Below are positions 7,116 through 16,156 of a stretch of 23,291 nucleotides of DNA, one piece after another. The position numbers and the translations under genes are program-made. Source of the DNA: JBHGBB01 sp041946755 (lineage in GTDB: Bacteria; UBP4; UBA4092; JAOAEQ01); contig JBHGBB010000036.1 of assembly GCA_041946755.1 (NCBI GenBank), positions 1-23,291 of the forward strand, in the 5' to 3' direction. How positions within the stretch are numbered: the first letter of the stretch is position 1; the number at the start of each line of letters is the position of its first letter. A model generated the notes under the pieces. It saw only the letters and a program-made list of their open reading frames with translations, searched no databases and was not told the origin of the DNA.

Positions 7116-9323
7116 TCAAACGATATAGTATTCATCTTGTTTACTAATATTATCCGGATATTTAAGGCCGTATTGCGGGTCATAGTATTGTTCTACACAT
7201 TCCGGTCTTAAAAAATAATATCGTTCATCAATAACATCAATTGCCTGCATCGTTTTATATTGCTGTAATTCAAAAAGATAAACCTGGACAGTATATTGCT
7301 GGAGTTTTCTATAGGGTATGGGTAATTGAGGGTATTTCTCGATTTTATGGATAATCTCTAGGCATTCTTCTTTAGGAATGATAATTGGTATGGTGTTATT
7401 CTCAATCCATTGGAATGCATCTGCAATATTCTGAAATGGATATTCTATATTCTCATATATTTGATATATTTCTTTCTTATCCAGTTCTTCGTTTCTTGAA
7501 TATAAATAGGCAAAATAATCACTAATTGCTGGTAATGCTAAAAGGTCTTCAGGATGTTTTCTACTCATAATATCAGCTATGTCTGCTATTCTTGAAAACC
7601 AACCTTTAGGTTGACCATTCTCTGGGCGGAATAATCTGACTAAACCATACTCTCTTTTTCCTTCTCGATTACAGCGTCCAGCGGCTTGAGCAATCGAATC
7701 CAATCCAGTCATGGAGCGATATACCACCGAAAAATCCAAATCTACCCCAGCTTCAACTAATTGGGTTGAAACCACTTGACAGAGCTGATTGCTCTTCAAT
7801 GCTTCCCGAATTTCTCTTAGTTTATTCGACCTATGCCGAGGATACATTCTAGCACTAAGGTGATACGTTCCCTCAGGTTGAAGTTGGGACAATTTTGCAT
7901 AAAGGGTTGACGCATGTCGTCGAGTATTAACGATACATAAGACTTGATCATATTTAGATAGTTCCTGTACCAAAACATCATCTAGTAAAGGTTCTGTATC
8001 CGGGGCTTTAACTACTACCCGCTTGAATTGCTGATATAGAGATATTGGATTTTCCATCAATTCAACTGGTTTAATATCTGGTGAGTATAGATTATTCAAA
8101 TTAGGCTGGGTAGCGGTACATAGGAGAACACTGGTCTTATAATTTCTAACCAATTCTTCCAATGCTTTTAGACTAGGAGTCAGAAATTCTGGATTCATTA
8201 ATTGCGCTTCATCCAGTATAATAACACTTCTACAGAGATTATGTAGTTTCCGGCATCGAGAACTACGATTGGCAAACAAAGACTCAAAAAACTGGACATT
8301 CGTGGTTACTATCAACGGAGCAGCCCAATTTTCTGTTGCTAAAATTAATCGTTGAAATGGATTTCCTTCATCTTCGGTGATTTTCTCTTCCGGTATTTCG
8401 TAATTGCAATGATGTTCTACAACCGCAGCGTCGCCTAGTATTTCACGAAAAATAGATGCATTCTGTTCAATGATACTCGTATAAGGAATAACATAGATAA
8501 TTCTCTCTAAATTATGTTTTAATGCATGGTCTAAAGCGAAAGCGAGAGAACTTAAAGTTTTCCCGCCACCTGTCGGAACAGTTAAAGTAAATAGCCCTTG
8601 TGGTATATCTGCTTTTTTCAGGCATTGTTCCAATATCTCTTTTCTAGCATGGTTAATTTCAGTTTTATCTGCCGCTTTAATCTTTTCTTCCAAATATGTT
8701 GTTAATTTATCACGAAGTGACGCTAGAGAAGGCAATACCTTATTTCTAATAAGAGATTTAGAAGGTTCCATATAATTTTCTGTATCCAAGAAATCAGCGT
8801 CTACCAAACATGAATAGAGCATCCGTATTAGAAAGGCAAATTGGAAAGAGACCAGTTTTTTATCGCTCTTTTGCCAATTAAAAGAAGGTAAGGACAAATC
8901 TTGTGGTAAACAAATATCATTCTTCCAAGCGGAATAATCAGGTATAGTCTTTCTTAGCCTTGAATCTAAACAAGTGTCGTTAGCACTATTCCAGTCTAGC
9001 AAACCGCTATGATGACCCGCAGTAATATAAGCCATCGCTTTCCAAAGTTGTTTTAATTTAGGATTTTGTTCACCAAGGGATTTCAATAATTGGGCGCTTG
9101 CACTAGAATGTTCTGCGAATACTTTTGAATTGCTTAAACGCTTTTGGAATTCATCAGAATATTTTCCTATATCATGTAATATTCCACACCAAAAGCCCAG
9201 TGTATCAGAGCGGAATTTACTAGCATTCTTTTCTGCTAATTTAGCAGTATTAATTAAATGCTCAGATAACAACTGCCATTCATCAGTATTCACTTTTCCA
9301 TCTGAATGAGCATAATATGGCAT
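7116..9323 (-). CDS. cas3: CRISPR-associated helicase-nuclease Cas3, type I-C
   Basis: Cas3 is recruited to target-bound Cascade, unwinds the DNA and degrades it. Numbered from the ATG at 9323 (735 residues), the HD nuclease shows YAHS at 4-7, His50-Asp51 in LHDIGK, a GHHSG motif at 103-107 and VDAD at 174-177. The superfamily 2 helicase follows with Walker A TVPTGGGKT (248-256), the DEAQ box (371-374), TAT of motif III (403-405) and motif VI QAAGRCNREG. A TTG 18 codons upstream keeps the frame open, but it touches the -10 element of the cas promoter and is unlikely to be used. No clear Shine-Dalgarno precedes the ATG. This is the first gene of the cas operon. Confidence 0.96.
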   Translation of the reverse strand: MPYYAHSDGKVNTDEWQLLSEHLINTAKLAEKNASKFRSDTLGFWCGILHDIGKYSDEFQKRLSNSKVFAEHSSASAQLLKSLGEQNPKLKQLWKAMAYITAGHHSGLLDWNSANDTCLDSRLRKTIPDYSAWKNDICLPQDLSLPSFNWQKSDKKLVSFQFAFLIRMLYSCLVDADFLDTENYMEPSKSLIRNKVLPSLASLRDKLTTYLEEKIKAADKTEINHARKEILEQCLKKADIPQGLFTLTVPTGGGKTLSSLAFALDHALKHNLERIIYVIPYTSIIEQNASIFREILGDAAVVEHHCNYEIPEEKITEDEGNPFQRLILATENWAAPLIVTTNVQFFESLFANRSSRCRKLHNLCRSVIILDEAQLMNPEFLTPSLKALEELVRNYKTSVLLCTATQPNLNNLYSPDIKPVELMENPISLYQQFKRVVVKAPDTEPLLDDVLVQELSKYDQVLCIVNTRRHASTLYAKLSQLQPEGTYHLSARMYPRHRSNKLREIREALKSNQLCQVVSTQLVEAGVDLDFSVVYRSMTGLDSIAQAAGRCNREGKREYGLVRLFRPENGQPKGWFSRIADIADIMSRKHPEDLLALPAISDYFAYLYSRNEELDKKEIYQIYENIEYPFQNIADAFQWIENNTIPIIIPKEECLEIIHKIEKYPQLPIPYRKLQQYTVQVYLFELQQYKTMQAIDVIDERYYFLRPECVEQYYDPQYGLKYPDNISKQDEYYIV

Positions 9324-9378
9324 AGTCGAGATAAGTGCTATAAGCTTACAATGATATTTTAAAAGGTAATTAGGCAAG

Positions 9379-9408
9379 AGTATAAAACTATATTAATAAA
9401 TCTGTCAA
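9379..9408 (-). promoter_or_regulatory. Promoter of the cas operon
   Basis: On the minus strand, TTGACA (9403-9408, perfect -35) is followed after 18 nt by TATACT (9379-9384, five of six to the -10 consensus). Transcription would begin near 9372, giving an mRNA leader of about 50 nt before the cas3 ATG at 9323. The promoter lies just past the atpI stop codon, and no terminator is visible between them, so read-through from the nuo/atp side is also possible. Confidence 0.75.
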
Positions 9409-9428
9409 GGGCAAAACCTAAAAGATTC

Positions 9429-9854
9429 TTAATTCGAGGGTATATTTTTCTGATGGGGATTTTGAGTCTGAGGTTTAGAGATACCTACTGTTCGGTCTTT
9501 AGTTAAGTGGAGACCGATAACCTTTAAAAGCACGACGAGAAATAGAATCGAAAATCCAATTAATAACCCCGGAATAGGTAGTTTAGTATATCGGAGCACC
9601 AGATATCCAATACCATACCACGCCGGGAATTTTAATAAGAGCCATAATCCGACTTTTTTCCGGTCGGAACTATCTTTAATCAGAATCGCTGACCCTAAAT
9701 GGGCAATCAACCAGAAATTACCGATATTCCAAGCTGAACCGATAAGCAATGCCAAGCTAAAAAAGAGATTATAGTAGATGGTAGTAAAAAGTGATATGAC
9801 AATCGTTACCCAGGCAGTAGTTTTTAGACATCGAGTTAAGAATCTAGGATCCAT
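9429..9854 (-). CDS. atpI: ATP synthase subunit I-like membrane protein
   Basis: This is a small 141-residue membrane protein with about four hydrophobic segments (roughly residues 14-34, 36-56, 68-88 and 93-115) and a polar, Lys/Asn/Gln-rich tail. Size, topology and its place directly after an AtpZ homologue fit the AtpI family, which helps assemble the c-ring of F-type ATP synthase or supplies Mg2+. Sequence conservation in this family is weak, so the call rests partly on context. It overlaps the end of atpZ by 11 nt. In most genomes atpB would follow. Here the cas operon does. Confidence 0.65.
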   Translation of the reverse strand: MDPRFLTRCLKTTAWVTIVISLFTTIYYNLFFSLALLIGSAWNIGNFWLIAHLGSAILIKDSSDRKKVGLWLLLKFPAWYGIGYLVLRYTKLPIPGLLIGFSILFLVVLLKVIGLHLTKDRTVGISKPQTQNPHQKNIPSN

Positions 9855-10071
9855 TCTTATTCTCTTTCATCGCCATTTTAATCAAGGAAACCGTTTCTTT
9901 AATCCCGGCGGCGAACCCCATAACCAAAAAGACCAGCATTAACCATGGTGCGGTATGGAACTTTTTATCCAGCCAATCGCCGATAAAAAAGCCGACTAGT
10001 GGTCCGGCAGCAAGTATCATTGGTACTGCAGTTAATAGTCCTACTTGCCGCCATCGCTGGTATTTATCCAT
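9844..10071 (-). CDS. atpZ: AtpZ/AtpI-family F0F1 ATPase accessory protein
   Basis: This 75-residue protein has two transmembrane helices (about 10-31 and 42-62) joined by the typical loop GDWLDKKFHTAPW. That pattern is the small AtpZ family found at the head of F-type ATP synthase operons. It probably forms a membrane complex with AtpI. I start it at the ATG at 10071. The frame stays open to 10188, but that extension is arginine/aromatic-rich, resembles no family member and is translated from repetitive intergenic DNA. No clear Shine-Dalgarno is visible. Overlap with atpI suggests coupled translation. Confidence 0.8.
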   Translation of the reverse strand: MDKYQRWRQVGLLTAVPMILAAGPLVGFFIGDWLDKKFHTAPWLMLVFLVMGFAAGIKETVSLIKMAMKENKNGS

Positions 10072-10307
10072 AGTTAAAGGTAAATCCGAATACCGAATCC
10101 GCCTAAAGCGGACGAAATCCGAAACAATAAAATCAAATTCCAAATTCCAATAATTACCCCTAAGACGCCAAACCACTGAGAACTGCAAATCCGAATCTCA
10201 CAGTAACCTTAGTTGCTTACTCAAGATTATCCCTTTTGCTTCGGATATTAGTAGATTGATTATAAGTTTATCAAACTACCTAATAATAATCAATCTTTTA
10301 TAGCTTT
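10072..10307. other. Intergenic gap between nuoN and atpZ
   Basis: I see no gene in these 236 bp. Near nuoN there is an inverted repeat, AGATTGATTAT (10253-10263) with ATAATCAATCT (10286-10296), enclosing a smaller GTTT/AAAC stem. No U-run follows it on the minus strand, so termination after nuoN is uncertain and atpZ-atpI may belong to the nuo transcript. Near atpZ there is a short TCCGC/GCGGA hairpin around 10092-10106 and a tandem AAATTCC pair around 10136-10150. Confidence 0.6.
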
Positions 10308-11741
10308 TTAAAATCCTATGAGTATACAATGGCGGATAAAGTTGAGTAACGGTAATGGATAGATACCGATTAAAACCGTGCCAAGTAAGGATATCATTAA
10401 TGCTGTTTGCAGATAAATTGGTTTATTTATAGGAGTAGCTTCGTTAGGATTCTCTAAATACATTAACCGGATGACCCGGAAATAATAGAACGCGGCAACG
10501 ATACTATTGATTGCAATTGCTACCGCCAACCAGAACAATTTCGCTTGCACCGCAGCAGAGAACACATAAAATTTACCGATAAACCCGGCTAACGGTGGAA
10601 TCCCGGTTAAAGATAGCAGGAATATGGCTAACGTAAACGCCAGAAACGGGGCGCGTTGTCCGAGCCCTTGATATGCCGATAGCATATCGCTATTCAACGC
10701 ATTAGAAATAATAATAACTACGGTAAACGCACCGAGATTCATCAGGAAATATACGAAGAGATAGATGAGTACACTTTGTTGTCCAAGCGTAGTTGCTACC
10801 GCTAATCCGACAAGAATATATCCGGCTTGTGCGATGCTGGAGTAGGCAAGTAGACGTTTAATATTATCTTGGGTAATGGCAATGATATTTCCAATACTCA
10901 TCGTTAATACTGCTAGAATGCTGATTAACCAAATCCAGTCTGATTGTAAGGTGCCAAATGCGATAATGAAGACTCTTAATAATACCGCGAACCCAAGTCC
11001 CTTCGACCCCACTGATAAGAATGCGGTTATCGGCGTCGGGGCTCCTTCATAAACATCGGGTACCCACATATGGAACGGTACCATTGCGACCTTAAATCCG
11101 AATCCGGCTAAAATGAGGATAATCGATATGAGAATGATCGGCCTATATCCCCCGGTAGCACTAAGTCCGGCAGCGATCTGATTTAAATCCAGACTCCCGG
11201 TAATGCCGTAAAGTAACGACATGCCATAGAGCATAATACCGGAACATAATGCGCCGAAAAGGAAATATTTTAACGCTGATTCGCTGGATTTGGTATCCTT
11301 CTTTAGGAAACCAACCAGAATATATGAAGTCAGACTAACAAACTCTATTGCCATATAGATCATAATCAGGTTGGTAGACGACGCCATTAAAATCAAGCCA
11401 ACGGTGATAAATAGCAGTAACGCATAATATTCCGCGGTATATTTCGGTGAGAATGATTTATATTCAATCGACATTAAAACTACTAGGGTAATGATGAGTA
11501 TCGAGATAAGTTTAAAGAATATCGCAAAACTATCAGCAATAATCATTCCGGAAAATAACGGAATACCGGCAGGAGGAATGATTGCTAACGCCCATAAACC
11601 GAAAAAGAGACCGAGTAAAGTTATAATCGGCAATATCTTTTTATTATCGACAATTAAATCAAAGACGATAACAATAAACCCGAATGCTAACAATACCAGC
11701 TCTGGAATGATATACATCATACTTTGAGATACTGTCATCAT
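10308..11741 (-). CDS. nuoN: Complex I subunit N, antiporter-like membrane subunit
   Basis: NuoN is one of the three antiporter-like, proton-translocating subunits of the complex I membrane arm and lies nearest the small subunits A, J and K. The 477-residue, fourteen-helix protein keeps the charged residues of the proton path: Glu133 (AIEFVSLTSY), Lys158 (SALKYFLFGA), Lys217 (GFGFKVAMVPFH) and Lys247 (VGSKGLGF), at the same numbers as in E. coli. Its ATG overlaps the nuoM stop codon (TAATG), with GGAGG 11 nt upstream. It is the last nuo gene here. Confidence 0.96.
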   Translation of the reverse strand: MMTVSQSMMYIIPELVLLAFGFIVIVFDLIVDNKKILPIITLLGLFFGLWALAIIPPAGIPLFSGMIIADSFAIFFKLISILIITLVVLMSIEYKSFSPKYTAEYYALLLFITVGLILMASSTNLIMIYMAIEFVSLTSYILVGFLKKDTKSSESALKYFLFGALCSGIMLYGMSLLYGITGSLDLNQIAAGLSATGGYRPIILISIILILAGFGFKVAMVPFHMWVPDVYEGAPTPITAFLSVGSKGLGFAVLLRVFIIAFGTLQSDWIWLISILAVLTMSIGNIIAITQDNIKRLLAYSSIAQAGYILVGLAVATTLGQQSVLIYLFVYFLMNLGAFTVVIIISNALNSDMLSAYQGLGQRAPFLAFTLAIFLLSLTGIPPLAGFIGKFYVFSAAVQAKLFWLAVAIAINSIVAAFYYFRVIRLMYLENPNEATPINKPIYLQTALMISLLGTVLIGIYPLPLLNFIRHCILIGF

Positions 11742-13252
11742 TATCGACCTATTCCTCCGATACTGGTTAATAAACTAGTCATAGTCGGATTAATGAGATT
11801 CAGCAGCAATGAAGGTAATACACCAAATAGAATGGTTAGTATAACTAATGGAATTAAGGTAACCAATTCTCGTTTATTAATTTCAGTTAATCCCACCCAT
11901 TTTTCATTGAACGGGCCTAATAACATTCGCTGCAGCATATACAAAATATATCCCGCGGTCAGAACAATACCGAGTACTGCGATGATGGTATACATCGGGA
12001 AAACTTTATACGTGCCCAGTAGTACCATAAATTCACTGACGAATCCTGACATGCCGGGCAGCCCCAACGAGCCGAGTGAAATGACCATCAAGATTCCCGC
12101 ATATACCGGTACTTTAACTCCAAGTCCGCCAAACGCATTTAAATCCCGAGTATGTGCCCGATCATAAAGAACTCCAACCAACAAGAACATTGCGCCGGTT
12201 AATAAACCATGGCTGAACATCTGGTAATATCCTCCGTTCCATCCGGCAACGGTAAATGCGGACATGCCCAATAAGATAAATCCCATATGGCTAACGCTGC
12301 TATATGCCACTAGTTTCTTGAAATCCTGCTGCGCCATAGCAACGAATGCACCATAGATTATTCCGATAACACCGAGGACGGCAAACATCACCGCAAAATC
12401 TCGTGCCGCTTGCGGCAAAATCGGATGACTGATGCGATAGAAACCATAAGTTCCCATTTTTAATAATACTCCAGCTAGAATGACTGAAATCGGAGTCGGC
12501 GCTTCAACGTGGGCATCCGGTAACCAAGTATGGAATGGGAATACCGGGACTTTGATAGCAAATCCGAGGAATAAGGCTAAGAAAACGAGTTGCGCGCCTC
12601 CGAAATGGAGGAAAGAAAGGCTGCTATTCAATCCGGTAGCTAGATTTTGCGCTTGGGCGGCTAATTCCGGGATACTGAATGTGTGTGGAGTCGCTGAGAA
12701 ATAGAGCGCTAAAAAGCCGACTAACATAAACACGCTGCCGCCTAAAGTATATAAGAAGAATTTGATAGCCGCATATTCTTTTCTCGGCCCGCCCCAGATA
12801 CCGATTAAGAAATACATCGGGACCAACATCACTTCCCAGAAGATGTAGAATAAGAATAAATCGAGCGAAACAAAGGTACCGATCATCCCGGTTTCAAGGA
12901 GTAGATATAGCACCCAATATTCTTTCACCCGCGGTCCGATATTCCAGGAAGCTATTGCAGCAAGAAACCCTAATAACGCGGTTAACAGTACCATGGGAAC
13001 GCTAATTCCATCAACACCCATAAAATAGTTGACGTTTAGCGCGGGTATCCAATGATGATATTCTTGCAGTTGAAATCCCGGATTCTGCGCATCGAATTGC
13101 GCGAGTATAATCAGACTGAGAATCAGGCAAACGAAAGTCGTTGCGATTCCAATCAGTTTAATTTGTTTCTCTTTTTCTTTAGCCACCGATAATATGATTG
13201 CGGCACCTATTATCGGCACGAAAGTTATGAAAGTTAAAATAGGAAATGACAT
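11741..13252 (-). CDS. nuoM: Complex I subunit M, antiporter-like membrane subunit
   Basis: NuoM is the middle antiporter-like proton pump of the membrane arm. The 503-residue protein is full length. Glu140 in FYIFWEVMLVPMYFLIG, Lys234 in GFAIKVPVFPFHTWLPDAH and Lys265 in VLLKMGTYG match the residues essential in E. coli NuoM. The HTWLPDAHVEAPTP block is diagnostic. AAGGAG lies 10 nt upstream of the ATG. A 47-bp gap separates it from nuoL, and its end overlaps nuoN. Confidence 0.97.
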   Translation of the reverse strand: MSFPILTFITFVPIIGAAIILSVAKEKEKQIKLIGIATTFVCLILSLIILAQFDAQNPGFQLQEYHHWIPALNVNYFMGVDGISVPMVLLTALLGFLAAIASWNIGPRVKEYWVLYLLLETGMIGTFVSLDLFLFYIFWEVMLVPMYFLIGIWGGPRKEYAAIKFFLYTLGGSVFMLVGFLALYFSATPHTFSIPELAAQAQNLATGLNSSLSFLHFGGAQLVFLALFLGFAIKVPVFPFHTWLPDAHVEAPTPISVILAGVLLKMGTYGFYRISHPILPQAARDFAVMFAVLGVIGIIYGAFVAMAQQDFKKLVAYSSVSHMGFILLGMSAFTVAGWNGGYYQMFSHGLLTGAMFLLVGVLYDRAHTRDLNAFGGLGVKVPVYAGILMVISLGSLGLPGMSGFVSEFMVLLGTYKVFPMYTIIAVLGIVLTAGYILYMLQRMLLGPFNEKWVGLTEINKRELVTLIPLVILTILFGVLPSLLLNLINPTMTSLLTSIGGIGR

Positions 13253-13299
13253 CGGTTATAATCTCCTTTATCCACCTGACGCGGATTTATGTTTTCTTA

Positions 13300-15222
13300 T
13301 TAGAATATCGAAATCAGTTTAACTAATATAATTATGGCTAATCCAAAAATAACCAAGAGGGTATAATTCTGGATTATCCCAGTTTGGGTCTTTCTAAATA
13401 TCCGGCTGAAAAATTGGGTGATCCATCCGGAAGCGTTAACTAATCCGTCAACGATATAAATGTCGATTAGATTATCAAGTTTACTGATAAGTATCGATAC
13501 CCACGCTACTCCATTAACGGTGCCATCGATAATCAACTGGTCGAACGCAAATGCGACTTTGGTTAATCTTAAGAAAGGCCGGATGATAATATAGTCATAG
13601 AGTTCATCAAAATAATATTTATTATGCAGCAGATTATATAAGAACGGAACTTTACCGGCAATAGCAGAAGTAGAAATCGCCGGAACTTTTTTTCCATAGG
13701 CTAAATAGGCTATTCCGATACCGGCAAGCGCTACCAGGATAGATATCGCCATAACCAGCATACTTGGTTCGCTATGTTCATTACCAAAATGGATATAATT
13801 CTGGAACCAGTTTCCCATGACCGGCGAACCTGGTAATCCGATAAACGCAGCTGCAATAGCGAGTAGGGTTAGCGGAACCGTCATAACTTTCGGGGATTCA
13901 TGCGCATGGATATTATGGTTTCTTGCTTTTCCGGTGAAGGTTAAGAAGAACAAACGGAACATATAGAAAGCAGTAATAAATGCGGTGACGGTTCCGATAA
14001 GATAGATGCCGATATGCCCGGATCGATATGCTTCAAGAAGTATCTCGTCTTTACTCCAGAACCCGGATAATGGCGGAATCCCGGCAATCGCCAAACAGGC
14101 GACCAGGAAAGTTATTGCCGTGGTTTTCATTTTCGAAAATAGCCCACCGAGTTCTCGGATATCCTGCATACCAGTACCATGAATAACGCTACCGGCACCG
14201 AGGAATAATAAGGCTTTAAAGAACGCATGGGTCATAAGATGGAACGATCCGGCAGTATATCCGCCAACCCCTAGACCGAGCATCATGTATCCGAGCTGGC
14301 TGATGGTCGAATAAGCGAGTACCCGTTTAATATCATTCTGTACCATAGCGATAGTTGCCGCCATAAATGCAGTTATGGTACCGATATACATGACTACCTG
14401 CATTGCTTCTTGATGGAAATGGAATAAGATAAAACTCCGAGCGACTAGATATACTCCAGCAGCGACCATGGTTGCCGCATGGATTAATGCGCTTACCGGT
14501 GTCGGCCCTTCCATAGCGTCAGGCAACCAAACATGTAATGGGAATTGGGCGGATTTACCGACTGCACCGCAGAAGATTAAAATTGCAGCGATGGTTAATA
14601 AATGTCCACCTTGGTTAACCACTGATTCGGTTAACTCAGAAAATTGGAGGGTACCAGTAGCATAGAATAGAATAAAAATACCGATAAGGAATCCGGTATC
14701 TCCGATTCGGGTGGTGATAAACGCTTTCTTACCGGCGTTAGCAGCTTCGGTGCGCTCGAACCAGAAGCTGATGAGTAAATAAGAACAAAGCCCGACGAGT
14801 TCCCAGAAAATGAATATCCCCGCGAAGTTATTGGCAAGTACCAATCCCAGCATAGCGAATGTGAATAGCGACATATAAGCAAAGAAGCGGGAATACCGGG
14901 GATCGCCATGCATATATCCGGTAGAATAGATTTGGATCAGCATTCCGATAAAGGTTACCACCATCAGCATCATGGCGGTTAAGGGATCGACCATAAATCC
15001 AAATTGAAGCTGATAGTTACCGAAGGTTAGCCAGGTACCGAGACTGGTATTAATCGTTTGCCCTTGGACGGTTCCGATAAACGACCATAAAGAAATGAGG
15101 AACGAGCCGAAAATCGCGGCAATTGAAATGAACGCGCTCAGTTTCGGCATTCTCTTGCCATAGAGAATGATTATCGTAAACGCAAGTAATGGGAATAAAG
15201 GTATTAAATAAGCGTATTGCAT
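13300..15222 (-). CDS. nuoL: Complex I subunit L, antiporter-like membrane subunit
   Basis: NuoL is the distal antiporter-like proton pump, with a long lateral helix running along the membrane arm. The 640-residue length includes the C-terminal extension (about 530-640) that forms this helix and its anchor. Glu141 (FIFWELVGLCSYLL), Lys223 (GKSAQFPLHVWLPDA) and His248 (ALIHAATMVAAG) correspond to E. coli Glu144, Lys229 and His254. No Shine-Dalgarno is visible before the ATG. The space upstream is filled by a short foldback repeat element that separates it from nuoK. Confidence 0.97.
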   Translation of the reverse strand: MQYAYLIPLFPLLAFTIIILYGKRMPKLSAFISIAAIFGSFLISLWSFIGTVQGQTINTSLGTWLTFGNYQLQFGFMVDPLTAMMLMVVTFIGMLIQIYSTGYMHGDPRYSRFFAYMSLFTFAMLGLVLANNFAGIFIFWELVGLCSYLLISFWFERTEAANAGKKAFITTRIGDTGFLIGIFILFYATGTLQFSELTESVVNQGGHLLTIAAILIFCGAVGKSAQFPLHVWLPDAMEGPTPVSALIHAATMVAAGVYLVARSFILFHFHQEAMQVVMYIGTITAFMAATIAMVQNDIKRVLAYSTISQLGYMMLGLGVGGYTAGSFHLMTHAFFKALLFLGAGSVIHGTGMQDIRELGGLFSKMKTTAITFLVACLAIAGIPPLSGFWSKDEILLEAYRSGHIGIYLIGTVTAFITAFYMFRLFFLTFTGKARNHNIHAHESPKVMTVPLTLLAIAAAFIGLPGSPVMGNWFQNYIHFGNEHSEPSMLVMAISILVALAGIGIAYLAYGKKVPAISTSAIAGKVPFLYNLLHNKYYFDELYDYIIIRPFLRLTKVAFAFDQLIIDGTVNGVAWVSILISKLDNLIDIYIVDGLVNASGWITQFFSRIFRKTQTGIIQNYTLLVIFGLAIIILVKLISIF

Positions 15223-15233
15223 TATATTAAATG

Positions 15234-15302
15234 CAGTCCGAAGTCCGAAGTCTTAAGTCTTGAGCTATTAACTTCGGACTTAGGACTATTCACTTAGGAC
15301 TG
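15234..15302. repeat. 7-bp-period foldback element between nuoK and nuoL
   Basis: This 69-bp element begins CAGTCC (15234-15239) and ends GGACTG (15297-15302). The left half is built of AAGTCCG and AAGTCTT units. The right half carries the inverse, ACTTCGG and ACTTAGG units. The halves can pair as an imperfect hairpin around a short loop near 15262-15270. It fills the gap between two genes that are usually adjacent and ends 11 nt before the nuoL ATG. Confidence 0.8.
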
Positions 15303-15307
15303 ATGTT

Positions 15308-15616
15308 TTACCATTTCATTAAACTGGTTTTATCGGCATAAATAGTCCGTGCATTTCGATATATCGAAATAACGATGGCTAATCCGATAGCTGCTGCTGC
15401 GGCTGCTAGTCCAATAACAAAAATCGCAAAAATCTGGCCGGTACCTTCACTCGGATTCATATACCGGGAGAAAGCAATAAGATTGATATTTGCGGCGTTT
15501 AATATCAATTCTATCGACATTAAAATACCAATCGCATTCCGCCGGGTTAAAGCGCCATAGATTCCGATACAGAATAAGATTGCGCCGAGAACCAAATAAT
15601 GCGATAACGGAATCAT
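15308..15616 (-). CDS. nuoK: Complex I subunit K, with one expected membrane Glu missing
   Basis: NuoK is a three-helix subunit that carries buried glutamates of the proton pathway. The 102-residue protein is full length. The first glutamate, Glu36 in MSIELILNAANIN, is present. The third helix reads FAIFVIGLAAAAAAIGLAIVI. In most homologues the pattern there is FVIAVAAAEAAVGLA, so the second glutamate (E. coli Glu72) is replaced by Ala74 (codon GCA). No other acidic residue lies in that helix. The gene overlaps the nuoJ stop codon (ATGA), with AAGGAA upstream. Confidence 0.96.
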   Translation of the reverse strand: MIPLSHYLVLGAILFCIGIYGALTRRNAIGILMSIELILNAANINLIAFSRYMNPSEGTGQIFAIFVIGLAAAAAAIGLAIVISIYRNARTIYADKTSLMKW

Positions 15617-16155
15617 TCTTTCGGTTCCTTTCTTGCCAAAATAATCGCTCCGATTAATGCAACTAAGAGAACGATCGAGATAATTTCAAATGGGAAAACA
15701 TAGGTGGTTAATAATGCCGATCCAATTTTGTTGATATTAGCCAGGTCAGTTGACTCGAAATTCGTTTGCCATGGAGTGAGCAGCAATACTATCGCTAGAA
15801 CGCCGAGTATTGCCAGGCAGATTACTAACGAAACAATTTTCTGTTCATTCGTCTGCCGGATTAGCGGACTTCCGATTCGTGCAGTCAGCATAATCACGAA
15901 AATGATTAAGGTAACAATAGCACCGACATAAATCAATACCTGGGTAATTGCCAGGAATTCTGCATTCAAGAGAAGATAGACCCCGGCGATAAAGAATAAT
16001 ACCGCGACTAATGCCAGAACGCTATGAAACAGGTTCCGCAGCGTTACCACCAGAATAGCGCTGACGATAATCAGGAACGCCAGGGTATAAAATATCGCTG
16101 GCGGAACGAGATTCGCTGGCATTAAATATTTCGATAGCTGCGATAAAAAATCCAT
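15613..16155 (-). CDS. nuoJ: Complex I subunit J
   Basis: NuoJ is a five-helix membrane subunit next to NuoA and NuoK. Its third helix is thought to rotate and open the water path that couples quinone reduction to pumping. The 180-residue protein shows the conserved run AITQVLIYVGAIVTLIIFV at about 70-88, where that helix lies, and a final helix ending in a charged tail. It begins 1 nt after the nuoI stop codon and overlaps nuoK by 4 nt, so translation is likely coupled. Confidence 0.95.
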   Translation of the reverse strand: MDFLSQLSKYLMPANLVPPAIFYTLAFLIIVSAILVVTLRNLFHSVLALVAVLFFIAGVYLLLNAEFLAITQVLIYVGAIVTLIIFVIMLTARIGSPLIRQTNEQKIVSLVICLAILGVLAIVLLLTPWQTNFESTDLANINKIGSALLTTYVFPFEIISIVLLVALIGAIILARKEPKE

Positions 16156-16156
16156 G

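Noticed and set aside
7102..7119. Longer Cas5c start at a TTG (7119)
   Set aside because: It would include the strong Shine-Dalgarno as coding sequence and add residues absent from the family. The ATG at 7101 fits better.
9324..9377. Longer Cas3 start at a TTG (9377)
   Set aside because: The TTG touches the -10 element and would lie upstream of the predicted transcription start. The family motif YAHS begins right after the ATG at 9323.
10072..10188. N-terminal extension of atpZ
   Set aside because: Its translation is arginine/aromatic-rich with no family resemblance, and the DNA is repetitive intergenic sequence.
10253..10296. Intrinsic terminator after nuoN
   Set aside because: The stem is AT-rich, the loop long, and no U-run follows on the minus strand. 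It is kept only as a stem-loop note.
11491..12704. Rightward open frames opposite nuoN and nuoM
   Set aside because: They are shadows of well-recognised complex I genes with no ribosome sites or family features.
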